A stretch of DNA of 64,000 nucleotides from Rhodovulum sulfidophilum (GTDB taxonomy: Bacteria; Pseudomonadota; Alphaproteobacteria; Rhodobacterales; Rhodobacteraceae), in assembly GCA_003241785.1 (NCBI GenBank), contig QFPW01000003.1, positions 62,001-126,000 on the forward strand. The letters are read 5' to 3'. The notes beneath the pieces are model-generated. The model was not told the origin of the DNA. It made no database searches and saw only the letters and a program-made list of their open reading frames with translations. The position numbers and the translations under genes are program-made. Of this stretch, positions 26,499 through 36,550 are shown in pieces; position 1 is the stretch's first letter; each line of letters opens with the position of its first letter.

Positions 26499-28445
26499 CT
26501 AGCCGGCGAGCGCCTTGACCGGATCGAGCCGGGCGGCGCGCAGAGCCGGGGCGAGGCCGAAGGCGAAGCCGATCAGCGCGGCGCCGAGCACTGCGGCGAC
26601 CGCGAGCCGGATCGAGAAGATCACCGTCGTCCCGGTTGCGACCGCCGTGCCCGCCGCGATCCCGACGCCGAGGACGAGCCCCGCGAGCGCGCCCATCACC
26701 GCGAGCACCAGCGCCTCGGTCAGGAACTGCCGCAGCACGTCCCGGGTCGTCGCCCCGGTCGCGGTGCGGATGCCGATCTCGCGCCGGCGCTGCTGCACGC
26801 TCATCAGCATGATGTTCATGATGCCGATGCCGCCGACCAGCACCGAGAGGCCGGTGACCGCGAGCACGAGGAAGCCGGTGGTCGCGCGGCGCTGCTCGGC
26901 CTCGCGGAAGGTGGCCGTGGCGTCCCAGAGCCAGAAATCCTCGCGCCCGTGCCGCTCGCGCAGGAGCGTCCGGATCGCCTCCTGCGTCGGCCCCACGCCC
27001 CCCATGTCCGCGATCTTGGCGATGATCGCGGTGAGGTTGTCCTTGCCGACCAGGCGATGGATCGCGGTGCCGAGCGGCAGGACCAGCGTGTCGTCGCGGT
27101 CCTGGCCCTGCTCGTCGACGCCCTTTCTCGCCATGATCCCGGTCACGAGAAAGGGCATGCCCTGGACCAGCACGAATTCGCCCGCGGGGTCGGGATCGTC
27201 GGGGAAGAGCTTGTCCGCCACCGTGGCGCCGAGCACGGCGACCGGCGCGTTGCTCGCCATGTCCGCCTCGGTGAAGAAATCGCCCCGCGCGGCGTCCCAG
27301 CCGTGGACCGGGATCAGCGCCGGGCTGGTGCCGAGCGCCTCGACCGAGGTGGTCCGGTTGCCGGCCTGGACGGTGACATGGTGCCAGATCGCGGGCATGA
27401 CGGCGGCGACGTTGGGAATCTCGCCAAGCGCCTCGGCGTCGGCGGGCGTGAGCGGCCGGCCGCCCTTCACCTCGGCGCCGGACATCGAGCCGACCACCAC
27501 CCAGTCGGTGCCGAGCGCCCCGGCCTGCTCGGTGAGGGCCACCTCGGTGCCGCGCCCGATCGCCGAGGTCGCGATCAGGGCCGCGACGCCGATGACGATG
27601 CCGAGCAGGGTCAGGACGGTGCGGACCGGGCTCGCCGCCAGCGCCGCGAGCGCCAGCCGCGCGGCCTCGCCGACCATGGCGAGCGGGCTCGCGCGGCGCG
27701 GCGCGGCGCGGCCGGTCCGGAGCGCGGCGGCCTCCGGGCTGGCCCGGCCGCTGTCGGCGACGATCCGGCCATCGGCGATCTCGACGCGGCGATGCGCGGT
27801 CGCCGCGACCTTCGCGTCATGGGTGATGAGCACGATCGTATGCCCGGCCGCCGAGAGCTCGGACAAAAGCCGCAGCACCTCGGCGCCGGTCCGGCTGTCG
27901 AGCGCGCCGGTCGGCTCGTCCGCGAGGATGAGCGGCGCGCCGTTCATCAGCGCGCGGGCGATCGCGACGCGCTGCTGCTGGCCGCCGGACAGGTCGGACG
28001 GCAGCGCCCGGCCGCGGTCGCCGAGGCCGAGCCCGCGCAGCAGCTCGAGCGCCCGGCGCTCCCGCGGCTCGCGCGGCACGCCGGCGTGGACGGCGGGCAG
28101 CTCGACGTTGCGCGCGACGTCGAGATCCTCGATCAGGTGGTAGTCCTGGAAGACGAAGCCGACCATCTCCTGGCGCAGCCGAGCCCGCGCGTCGCGGCCG
28201 AGCGTCGCCACGTCGACGCCGTTCAGCCGGTAGGCGCCGGTGCTCGGGCGGTCGAGCAGGCCGATGATGTTCATCAGCGTCGATTTGCCCGACCCCGACG
28301 CGCCGATGATCGCGACGAACTCGCCCGCCTCGACGCGGAGGTCGATCCCCTCCAGCGCCGGCCGCGCCGCGCCAGGGTGGAAGACGCGGCCGACGCCGGA
28401 GAGTTCGATCAGCGGCCATGTCGGACAAGACGGGGCCCCGGTCAT
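26499..28445 (-). CDS. MacB-like ABC exporter (fused ATPase and permease)
   Basis: 648 aa. The N-terminal LolD/MacB-type ATPase has Walker A GASGSGKSTLMNIIG near 50, signature LSGGQQQRVAIARAL near 145 and Walker B LILADEPTGALD near 170. One membrane helix near 285 precedes a periplasmic MacB_PCD domain (about 310-520), and the FtsX-like permease follows with three C-terminal helices and RRREIGIRTATGATTRDVL. MacB-type mechanotransmission pumps drive periplasmic export of peptides, lipids or small toxins through a MacA adaptor and an outer-membrane channel. The start overlaps the adaptor stop by ATGA. No TolC gene is in the window. Confidence 0.93.
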   Translation of the reverse strand: MTGAPSCPTWPLIELSGVGRVFHPGAARPALEGIDLRVEAGEFVAIIGASGSGKSTLMNIIGLLDRPSTGAYRLNGVDVATLGRDARARLRQEMVGFVFQDYHLIEDLDVARNVELPAVHAGVPREPRERRALELLRGLGLGDRGRALPSDLSGGQQQRVAIARALMNGAPLILADEPTGALDSRTGAEVLRLLSELSAAGHTIVLITHDAKVAATAHRRVEIADGRIVADSGRASPEAAALRTGRAAPRRASPLAMVGEAARLALAALAASPVRTVLTLLGIVIGVAALIATSAIGRGTEVALTEQAGALGTDWVVVGSMSGAEVKGGRPLTPADAEALGEIPNVAAVMPAIWHHVTVQAGNRTTSVEALGTSPALIPVHGWDAARGDFFTEADMASNAPVAVLGATVADKLFPDDPDPAGEFVLVQGMPFLVTGIMARKGVDEQGQDRDDTLVLPLGTAIHRLVGKDNLTAIIAKIADMGGVGPTQEAIRTLLRERHGREDFWLWDATATFREAEQRRATTGFLVLAVTGLSVLVGGIGIMNIMLMSVQQRRREIGIRTATGATTRDVLRQFLTEALVLAVMGALAGLVLGVGIAAGTAVATGTTVIFSIRLAVAAVLGAALIGFAFGLAPALRAARLDPVKALAG

Positions 28446-29653
28446 GGCTCGACCCGGATCAGCGCGGGTCCGGTCGGCGTCGCCACGCCGGTGACGACGC
28501 GCTCGCCCTCGGCGAGCCCGTCCGCGACCGCGACGAAGAACCGGGTCCGGAGGCCGGTCTCGACCGCGCGGGTCTCGATCCGGCCGCCGGGCGTCTCCAC
28601 CCGCACCGTGCCATCCTCGGCCAGCGCGGCGACCGGGATCGCCAGCGCGTCCGGCGCCTCGGCCTCGACGAAGAACACCTGCGCCGTCATGCCGCCCCGG
28701 AGCGCGCGCTCGCGGTTGGCGACGTCGAAGAGCGCAAGATAGACCACCACCTCGGCGTCGAGCGCCATGCCGCCGGTATCCGCCTCGCCCGCCTTGCGCG
28801 GCGGCACCGGCAGGATCTGGCGCAGCGTCGAGCGGTGCCGGACGCCCGGCGCGCCGAGCGTGGTGAACCAGACCGGCATCCCCTCGCGCAGGCGCGGGAC
28901 ATCGGCCTCGGAGACCTCGGTCCAGACCGTCATCCGGTCGAGGTCGGCGATGGTGAGCAGGAGCGGCGTGTCGTAGTTGGCGTTGAGCGTCTGGCCCTCG
29001 CGGGCCTCGATCGCCACCACGGTGCCGCTCACCGGCGCGCGGATCGTCGCGCGGCGCAGCGCCGCCTCGCGCGCCGCCAGCGTGGCGGTCGCCTGGTCGA
29101 TCCGGGCGCGCGTCCGCGCGACCCGGGCCGTCGTGCGCGCGACCTCGCGGCGGCTGGTCTCGACGGAGGTCTGCGACAGCGCCGCGCTGCGCAGCAGGCT
29201 CTCGTTGCGCCGCAGCTCGCTCTCGGCGAAGTCGAGGTCGGCGCGCTGCTCGGCGAGCTCGGCCTCGAGCCCGGCGCGTTCCGAGCGCAAGGCCTCGACC
29301 TCGGCGCGCTCGACCTCGGCGTCGATCTCGGCGAGCAGGTCGCCGGCCGCGACGCGGTCGCCGACGGCGACATGCAGCCGCGCGAGCTGGCCCGAGACCT
29401 GGGCGCCCACGTCGACGAATTCGGACGGGCGCAGCCGGCCGGTCGCCATGATCGTCTCCTCGAGCGCCCGCCGCTCGACCGGCGCGGTCTCGTAGACGAC
29501 GGGCTCGGGCCGCCGCAGGGCCGCGAGGGCGACGAGCGCCAGCGCGGCGACGACCAGCGCGCCACCAAAGCCGCGCCAGCGGCGCCGCGCCCCGGGCGCG
29601 CGCGGCGCCCCGACCGCTTCGGTGACGGTTTCACGCTTCTGACGATCAGACAT
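28442..29653 (-). CDS. MacA-like periplasmic adaptor (RND/HlyD-type membrane fusion protein)
   Basis: 403 aa from the ATG at 29653; a start 12 bases upstream is possible. An N-terminal signal anchor is followed by a lipoyl half-motif (MATGRLRPSEFVDVGAQVSG), a long alpha-helical hairpin at about 105-205 (AEVEALRSERAGLEAELAEQ and following), the second lipoyl half (IRAPVSGTVVAIEAREGQTL) and beta-barrel domains. It bridges the inner-membrane pump encoded directly downstream to an outer-membrane channel. No regulator gene is adjacent. Confidence 0.9.
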   Translation of the reverse strand: MSDRQKRETVTEAVGAPRAPGARRRWRGFGGALVVAALALVALAALRRPEPVVYETAPVERRALEETIMATGRLRPSEFVDVGAQVSGQLARLHVAVGDRVAAGDLLAEIDAEVERAEVEALRSERAGLEAELAEQRADLDFAESELRRNESLLRSAALSQTSVETSRREVARTTARVARTRARIDQATATLAAREAALRRATIRAPVSGTVVAIEAREGQTLNANYDTPLLLTIADLDRMTVWTEVSEADVPRLREGMPVWFTTLGAPGVRHRSTLRQILPVPPRKAGEADTGGMALDAEVVVYLALFDVANRERALRGGMTAQVFFVEAEAPDALAIPVAALAEDGTVRVETPGGRIETRAVETGLRTRFFVAVADGLAEGERVVTGVATPTGPALIRVEP

Positions 29654-29831
29654 GCGACCTTCCATTCGTTCCGAGGTCGCAAATCGTCACGGGCTGGGGC
29701 GGCGCGGCGCCCCCTCTGGCTGGCTGACGGATTTGCCCGGGCGAGGTAGCACTTCCGATCCCGGTCGTCAAAAGAGCATGGGCGACCGGGAGGGGGGAAT
29801 TTCTCCCGGCCGCCCGGTCGGGCGCGTCCGG

Positions 29832-31334
29832 TCAGACGGGCTCGAGGTCGAGCCGGGCGAAGGCTTCCGCCGGCGCCTCGGTCATCCGCATCAGCCGGGT
29901 CATCAGCGCGGCCATCCCGGCCTCGCGCGCCGGATCGTCGAGTGGCCGCGCCTGCCCGGGATCGGCGACGAGATCGTAGAGCCGCGTCTCGCGCTCGATG
30001 AGACAGCCGGGGCCGTAATTGTAGTACATCGGCGAGCGCTCGATCACCGGCACCTTCAGAAGCGGCACCTCCTTGGTCCAGCCGAAGGGCGGGGCGAGGG
30101 TCGCGTCGCGCAGCTCCTCGGTCGAGAAGCGCGAGATGATATGGGTCGGCATCAGCGTGTACTGGTAGATTTCCTGGTCCAGCACATCGGCCGGGAACCG
30201 GTGGTAGCTGGTCCGGCCGTCGGTGACATTCACCGCCCCGCCGAAATAGCCGAAGATCACCGCCTCGCGATCGTTATCCTTGAGGACGGAGGTTCCTTGC
30301 ACCTCGGCCGGGGGTGTCAGGCCCCAGAGGTCGAGGATCGTGGGCGCGATGTCGATCGACTGCGTCAGCCGGTCGACGCGCCCCGCGCCCGGATCGCGCG
30401 GATCATGGACGAAGAGCGGCACATGCGCGATCTCCTCGTAGATCGTCATCCGGTTCTTGGCCCAGAAATCGTGCTCGCCCAGCAGGAAGCCATGGTCGGT
30501 CGAAACGATCAGCGCCGTGTCCTTCCACATGTCATGCGCGTCGAAATCATCGAGCAGCCGGCCGAGCAGGTCATCGCAGAGCGAGACGAGGGCGTAGTAG
30601 TTCGCGCGGAGCTCGTCGGCCTCCCCGGGCAGCTCCTCGACCCGGCCATAGGGCGGCCAGTCGCGGACGCCGCCGGTCCAGCCGGTGTCGAACGGCTTCC
30701 TGAACCGCTCCGGCGCGTAGAACGGCTCGTGCGGATCGAAGGTCTCGACCTGCAGGAACCAGTTGTCCGCGTCCCGGTTCGTCTCGAGGAAGTCGAGCGC
30801 GCGGCCGAAGACCTGCACCGAGGGGAAGTCCTTCTCCTCCCGGATATACTCGCGGTTCACCATGTAGGGGCCGTATTTCGAGATCCTGCCTTTGCTCTCG
30901 AACTGGGCCGCGTGGTACTTCTCGCGCAGCTTGTCCCAGGGCGGGCGCACTACCGCCTTCCAGGGGTCGCTCTCCTGGCCACGCACGAAGTCGAAGGTGG
31001 AATAGCGGTTGTGATAGGTCGCGCCGCCATCCTCCCAATAGTGGTAATGGTCGGTGACGAGATGCGAATGCGTCCCGGCCTCGGCGCGCAACTGCTCGGG
31101 GAATGCGTTGTCGAACGGCTCGAGCGGCCCCCAGCTGCGGTGCAGGAAGCTGAGCCGCCCCGTCATCATGTCGCGCCGCGCCGGCATGCAGGGCATCGAG
31201 CCGACGTAATGGCGATCATAGACCTTCGCGCGTTCCGCGAGCCGGTCGAAGTTCGGCGTCGGGATCTTCCGGCCCCCATAGGGGCCGAGCAGGTGGCGAT
31301 TCAGCGAGTCGAAGAGGACGAAGACGGTTTTCAT
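29832..31334 (-). CDS. Sulfatase (formylglycine-dependent), type 1 of two
   Basis: 500 aa. The sulfatase signature CMPAR (Cys49-Arg53) follows YVGSMP; Cys49 would be oxidised to formylglycine by a maturation enzyme not encoded here. Metal ligands are expected at Asp9 and in the STDHGFLLGEHDFWAKN segment near 295. There is no signal peptide, suggesting a cytoplasmic enzyme. It is the last gene of a minus-strand operon with a sugar-type ABC importer, 24 bases after the ATPase gene, so it probably desulfates or dephosphorylates what the importer brings in. Members of this superfamily also include phosphonate and phosphate-ester hydrolases. Confidence 0.9.
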   Translation of the reverse strand: MKTVFVLFDSLNRHLLGPYGGRKIPTPNFDRLAERAKVYDRHYVGSMPCMPARRDMMTGRLSFLHRSWGPLEPFDNAFPEQLRAEAGTHSHLVTDHYHYWEDGGATYHNRYSTFDFVRGQESDPWKAVVRPPWDKLREKYHAAQFESKGRISKYGPYMVNREYIREEKDFPSVQVFGRALDFLETNRDADNWFLQVETFDPHEPFYAPERFRKPFDTGWTGGVRDWPPYGRVEELPGEADELRANYYALVSLCDDLLGRLLDDFDAHDMWKDTALIVSTDHGFLLGEHDFWAKNRMTIYEEIAHVPLFVHDPRDPGAGRVDRLTQSIDIAPTILDLWGLTPPAEVQGTSVLKDNDREAVIFGYFGGAVNVTDGRTSYHRFPADVLDQEIYQYTLMPTHIISRFSTEELRDATLAPPFGWTKEVPLLKVPVIERSPMYYNYGPGCLIERETRLYDLVADPGQARPLDDPAREAGMAALMTRLMRMTEAPAEAFARLDLEPV

Positions 31335-31358
31335 GCGAAAGCTCCGGTTCGGGCGCGC

Positions 31359-32405
<1,047 letters not shown>

Positions 32406-32414
32406 TCTTCTGTC

Positions 32415-33245
32415 CTATTTCACCGCGCCCATCGTCAGCCCCTGCACCACGAAGCGCTGGCCGAAGATCATCAGGATCAGCGCGGGGATGGTGCTGAGGA
32501 CCGAGGCGGCGGCCATGTTCCCGTTCTGCACCTCGAACTGCTCCGCGAAATTCGCGATGCCGACGGGCACGGTGGCGGTGGTGCGGCTGGTGAGGTTCAG
32601 GGCGATGGTGAATTCGTTCCACGAGAAGACGAAGGCGAGCACGCCGGCGGCGATCAGCCCGGGCACGGCGAGCGGCAGGATCACCCGCCGGAACGCCTGC
32701 GCCCGCCCGGCGCCGTCGACCCGCGCTGCTTCCTCGAGCTCGACGGGGATGTCGCGGAAGAAGGTCATCATCAGCCAGACCGTCATCGGCAGGTTGATCG
32801 CGACATGCGTGAGCACCAGCGCGGTCAGCGTGTTGTAGAGGCCGATCTGCTGGAACATGAGGTACCAGGGGCCGACCACGGTCAGGATCGGCACGGTGTT
32901 GAAGATCACCGTCCAGCCGAGGAAGGTGGCCGAGATCCATCTGGCCCATTTCATCCGCGACAGGCTGTAGGCCGCGAGCGTGCCGATGACGAGCACGAGG
33001 ATCGTGCTGACCGTGGCGACGATCAGGCTGTTGCCGATGTTGCCGATGAAGTTCGACCGGCGGCCGAAGAGCACGTTCGCGTAGTTGAGCCAGGTCGGCT
33101 CGAACAGGAACCGGCCCTGCATGATCGCGATCTCGTATTTGAACGAGGTGGCCAGGATGAAGAGGAACGGCACGACGATGGCGAGGATGCCCGCCGCGAG
33201 GAAGGCGTAGCCGATGACGAGCTCGCGGCCCCGGAGCGGGATCAT
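32415..33245 (-). CDS. Sugar-type ABC transporter permease (MalG-like)
   Basis: 276 aa with about six membrane helices. The cytoplasmic EAA loop reads EEAARVDGAGRAQAFRRVILP near residue 160. It begins inside the end of the MalF-like gene (4-base overlap) and ends 9 bases before the ATPase gene. Confidence 0.92.
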   Translation of the reverse strand: MIPLRGRELVIGYAFLAAGILAIVVPFLFILATSFKYEIAIMQGRFLFEPTWLNYANVLFGRRSNFIGNIGNSLIVATVSTILVLVIGTLAAYSLSRMKWARWISATFLGWTVIFNTVPILTVVGPWYLMFQQIGLYNTLTALVLTHVAINLPMTVWLMMTFFRDIPVELEEAARVDGAGRAQAFRRVILPLAVPGLIAAGVLAFVFSWNEFTIALNLTSRTTATVPVGIANFAEQFEVQNGNMAAASVLSTIPALILMIFGQRFVVQGLTMGAVK

Positions 33246-34153
33246 TTGCCAACCCTCCGCGCGAGGCCGCCGGCGGTGACGAGAAAGACGATCACCGCGA
33301 GGATGAGCACGATCGACAGGAGCGCGCCATAGCCGAGGTTATTCTCTTGGAAGAACACGTGGTAGAGCCTGAGGCTCACGACCTCGGTCGCGGTGCCCGG
33401 CCCGCCGGAGGTGAGCAGGAAGATCTGGTCGAACACCTTGAAGGCGAGGATCGCGCGGAAGACGAAGGCCACGGCGATCGCCGGCGCCATCAGGGGCAGG
33501 ATGATCCGCCGCGTGATCTGCCAGCTCGTCGCGCCGTCGACGCGCGCGGCCTCGATCACCTCGCGCGGCAGGCCCTCGACCCCGGCGAAGAGGATGAGGA
33601 AGACGAGCGGCGTCCAGTGCCAGACGTCGACCAGCACCACCGACCAGAGCGCGAGCGCGGGCTCCGACAGCCAGCCGATCGGGCCGAGGCCGACGAGGCC
33701 GAGCGTCTGGTTCACGATGCCGAAGTCATAATTGTACATGAGCTTCCACATGCTGCCGATCGCGACCGGCGGCACGAGGATCGGCAGGATCATCAGCGTG
33801 CGCACCAGCCCCTTGCCGCGCGGCACGCCGGCGACCACCAGCGCGAGCAGGAAGCCGAGCACCATCTCGATCACCACCGAGACCGCGACGAAGAGCACCG
33901 TGGTCCAGAGGCTCGACAGGAAGAGCCTGTCGCCGAGCAGGCGGTTGAAGTTCCGCGCCGGGTCGAAGGTGAAGACCGCGCCCGCGCGGGTGAACTCGAT
34001 CGTCGAGACCGCCATGCGCAGGAGGTTCAGCATCGGCCAGGCGGTCAGCAGCACCAGGACGACGACCGCCGGCAGCAACGCGCCCCAGCGGAACCAGAGA
34101 TCCGCGGGGCGCTCCCGCCGGCGGGGCGGGAGCGTGGGTGTCGGCACGGTCAT
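33242..34153 (-). CDS. Sugar-type ABC transporter permease (MalF-like)
   Basis: 303 aa from the ATG at 34153; the upstream extension of the frame overlaps the binding-protein gene in another register and is rejected. About six membrane helices; the EAA loop is IEAARVDGATSWQITRRIILP near 205. The start lies 2 bases after the binding-protein stop. Confidence 0.92.
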   Translation of the reverse strand: MTVPTPTLPPRRRERPADLWFRWGALLPAVVVLVLLTAWPMLNLLRMAVSTIEFTRAGAVFTFDPARNFNRLLGDRLFLSSLWTTVLFVAVSVVIEMVLGFLLALVVAGVPRGKGLVRTLMILPILVPPVAIGSMWKLMYNYDFGIVNQTLGLVGLGPIGWLSEPALALWSVVLVDVWHWTPLVFLILFAGVEGLPREVIEAARVDGATSWQITRRIILPLMAPAIAVAFVFRAILAFKVFDQIFLLTSGGPGTATEVVSLRLYHVFFQENNLGYGALLSIVLILAVIVFLVTAGGLARRVGK

Positions 34154-34155
34154 CC

Positions 34156-35484
34156 TTACTCGGCGAGGGCGGGGAGCGTGCCGGTCTGGCGCCCGCTCTG
34201 GGCGAAGATCGCCTCGATCTCGCGGGCCGCGGTGTTGAGCGCGGCGGCGGGCGAGAGCTCGCCGATCAGCGCCTGGTTGAGGCGCAGCGCCATCACCTGG
34301 TCGACGCTCGCGCCCTCGGCGAAGCCGAGCGCCTGGACGCCCGCGGCGAGATTGGTCGCGTACGCCTTCATCCAGGCGTATTCCGGCTCGGCCGACAGTT
34401 CCTCGATCACGTCCGAGCGGACGGGAATGCCACCCGCCTCGGCGTAGGCCATCTGCGCGTCGCGGGTCAGGAACCATTGCATGAAGGCCATCGCGGCCTG
34501 CGCCCGCTCGTCGGGGATGTTGCGCGGGATGGTGAAGTGCCAGTTGCCGATCGGCACGCCGCGGCCGGCCGGGCCCTCGGGCATCGGCGCGGCGGCGACG
34601 GTGTCGACCACGGCGGATTTCGTCGGATCGGTGTAGTTCGCCCAGGCGGCGACCACGGTCTCGACCATCGCGGCGCTGCCCGCGGCCATGAGCTGGATCA
34701 CGTCGCCCTGCCCCATCGCGCCGACGTTGTCGGGCGCGCAGCTCCTCTGCACCGCGAGGAACTGCTGGAGCGCGGCCAGCGCCTCGGGGCTGTTGATCGT
34801 GACGGTGTAGTCGCCGGCCTCGGCGTCGGCGACGAATTTCGCGCCATAGCTGAGCATGAAGGGCATGTAGTCGTAGTTGATGCCCTGGCTGCGCTCGCCC
34901 CGGGTCGCGAAACCGTAGAGGTTCGGCCGGTCCTGCGCCGCCTGGCAGGCGGTCAGCAGCTCGTCGTAGGTCGCTGGCGGCGTCTCGATCACGTCGGAGC
35001 GGTAGACGAGCACATGGGTGTTGCAGTTCGGCGGCACCGCCATCAGCTTGCCGCCCTCGCGGGTACGGAAGTTCTTCTCCGGGTTCCAGAAGTAGCTGTC
35101 GCCGCAGGTGATGACCTCGGGCGGCAGCGCATAGCCCGCGACCACCTCGTCGAGCGGGCGCAGCACGTCCTGCTGGTAGAACTCGATGTTCCAGCTCTGG
35201 TCGAGGTTCAGGATGTCATAGGGGCTCTCGGCGGTCCGGACCGCGTTGCGCGCCTTCTCGAGCACGCCGGCGTAGGGGGTCGCGTCGATCGAGACCTCGT
35301 TGCCGGTCTGCTCGACATAGAGGTCGACCACGGCCTCGAAGCCGCCGTACCAGGGCGAGGAGTTGATCAGGATCGAGATCGGCTCCTGCTCGCCCACGTC
35401 GAGAAAGCTCGCGGCGGAGGCCGGCAGCGCGGCCCAGACCAGGGCGGTGCCGGCCAGCAAGGCCCGGCGGTTCAGAGTCAACAT
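34156..35484 (-). CDS. Extracellular solute-binding protein (family 1) of the sulfatase-linked importer
   Basis: 442 aa from the ATG at 35484, preceded by AGGAGGGAGCCC. The N-terminus MLTLNRRALLAGTALVWAAL...ASA has a twin-arginine-like signal with cleavage near residue 25. The body resembles family 1 binding proteins (LNLDQSWNIEFYQQDVLRPL, LLTACQAAQDRPNLYGFATR, MAFMQWFLT). It is the first gene of the operon and is transcribed divergently from a LysR gene. The ligand is unknown; the linked sulfatases point to a sulfate ester. Confidence 0.9.
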   Translation of the reverse strand: MLTLNRRALLAGTALVWAALPASAASFLDVGEQEPISILINSSPWYGGFEAVVDLYVEQTGNEVSIDATPYAGVLEKARNAVRTAESPYDILNLDQSWNIEFYQQDVLRPLDEVVAGYALPPEVITCGDSYFWNPEKNFRTREGGKLMAVPPNCNTHVLVYRSDVIETPPATYDELLTACQAAQDRPNLYGFATRGERSQGINYDYMPFMLSYGAKFVADAEAGDYTVTINSPEALAALQQFLAVQRSCAPDNVGAMGQGDVIQLMAAGSAAMVETVVAAWANYTDPTKSAVVDTVAAAPMPEGPAGRGVPIGNWHFTIPRNIPDERAQAAMAFMQWFLTRDAQMAYAEAGGIPVRSDVIEELSAEPEYAWMKAYATNLAAGVQALGFAEGASVDQVMALRLNQALIGELSPAAALNTAAREIEAIFAQSGRQTGTLPALAE

Positions 35485-35635
35485 GGGCTCCCTCCTCTCC
35501 TTGTTTCGCCACGTCGCGCCCGTTCCCGGCGGATCCCCGGGTCGCCCCGGCGGCGTGTTTGAGGGGAGGCTAGCGGGCATCGACTGCGATGAAAAATGAT
35601 ATTAGATGGGGGTCAGCATAACTTGCGGGAATGAT
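35485..35635. promoter_or_regulatory. Divergent promoter region, solute-binding protein / LysR
   Basis: 151 bases between two divergent starts. A local AT-rich stretch at about 35590-35637 contains T-N11-A arrangements of the LysR type (for example within TGATATTAGATGGGG). Both promoters must lie here. No single operator is decisive. Confidence 0.4.
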
Positions 35636-36550
35636 ATGGACCGGAAGCTCTCGGCCTTCCTCGCGGTCGCCCGGGTCGGGAATCTCACCGTCGCGGCCGA
35701 GTCGATCGGCCTCACCCAGCCCGCGCTCACCAAGACCATCCGCCGCCTCGAGCAGGAGGTCGGCGCCGCGCTCTTCCTGCGCTCGCCGCGCGGCATGGCG
35801 CTGACCGAGATGGGCGAGCTCTTCTTCACCCATGCGCGGGCGATCGAGACGCACTGGGCGCAGGCCAAGGAGGAGGCGCATGCGCGGGCGGGCGGGATGC
35901 TGGCGGAATTCCGCGTCGCCGCCGGCGCGGCCTATCATCCCCGGATCGTGCCGCTCCTGGTGCGCCGGCTCGCGGCCGAATTCCCGGACACGAGCTTCGT
36001 GGTCGATTTCGACGTCGCGGGGCAGTCCCTGCCCCGGCTCCACGCCGGCGAGCTGCACCTGCTGCTCGGCGCCTTCGTGCAGGAGGTGCCGGAGGGCCTC
36101 GTCACCAAGAAGCTCATCGACGTGGAGGTCTCGGCGATCTGCGGCCGGGACGATCCGCTGGCGCGGATGCCGCGGGTCCGGCCCGAGGACCTGCGCGACC
36201 GGCGCTGGGTGATCTATCGCCGCGACGCCTATCTGCGCGAGCGGCTGATGGAATATTTCATCCGCAACCAGCTTCCCGCGCCGCGCGTGGTGATGGAGAT
36301 CGACTCGCTCGCCGCGACGATGGAGCTCGTCACCGGGACGCCCTATCTGAGCGCGGCGCCGACCACGATCATCGGCGCGCCAGAGTCGCGCGGCCTCGCC
36401 CTGCCACGGCTCGAGGAGCCGCTCTGGACCTTTCCCTCCGGCGCCTGGATGCGCCGCTCGACGCTCGAATACCCGGTGCTGCGCCGCGCGCTCGCGATCC
36501 TGCGCGAGCTCACCGCCATCCCTTCGCGCGCGCGGCGCACCGCCGGCTGA
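35636..36550 (+). CDS. LysR-family transcriptional regulator
   Basis: 304 aa from the ATG at 35636; an in-frame ATG 30 bases upstream is less likely since LysR proteins begin close to the HTH. Winged helix: VARVGNLTVAAESIGLTQPALTKTI (about 10-35). The effector domain follows (VPLLVRRLAAEFPDTSF, GELHLLLGAF). Divergent from the importer-sulfatase operon and convergent with the second sulfatase gene, with the two stop codons exactly adjacent. It most likely activates the importer operon. Confidence 0.9.
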   Translation: MDRKLSAFLAVARVGNLTVAAESIGLTQPALTKTIRRLEQEVGAALFLRSPRGMALTEMGELFFTHARAIETHWAQAKEEAHARAGGMLAEFRVAAGAAYHPRIVPLLVRRLAAEFPDTSFVVDFDVAGQSLPRLHAGELHLLLGAFVQEVPEGLVTKKLIDVEVSAICGRDDPLARMPRVRPEDLRDRRWVIYRRDAYLRERLMEYFIRNQLPAPRVVMEIDSLAATMELVTGTPYLSAAPTTIIGAPESRGLALPRLEEPLWTFPSGAWMRRSTLEYPVLRRALAILRELTAIPSRARRTAG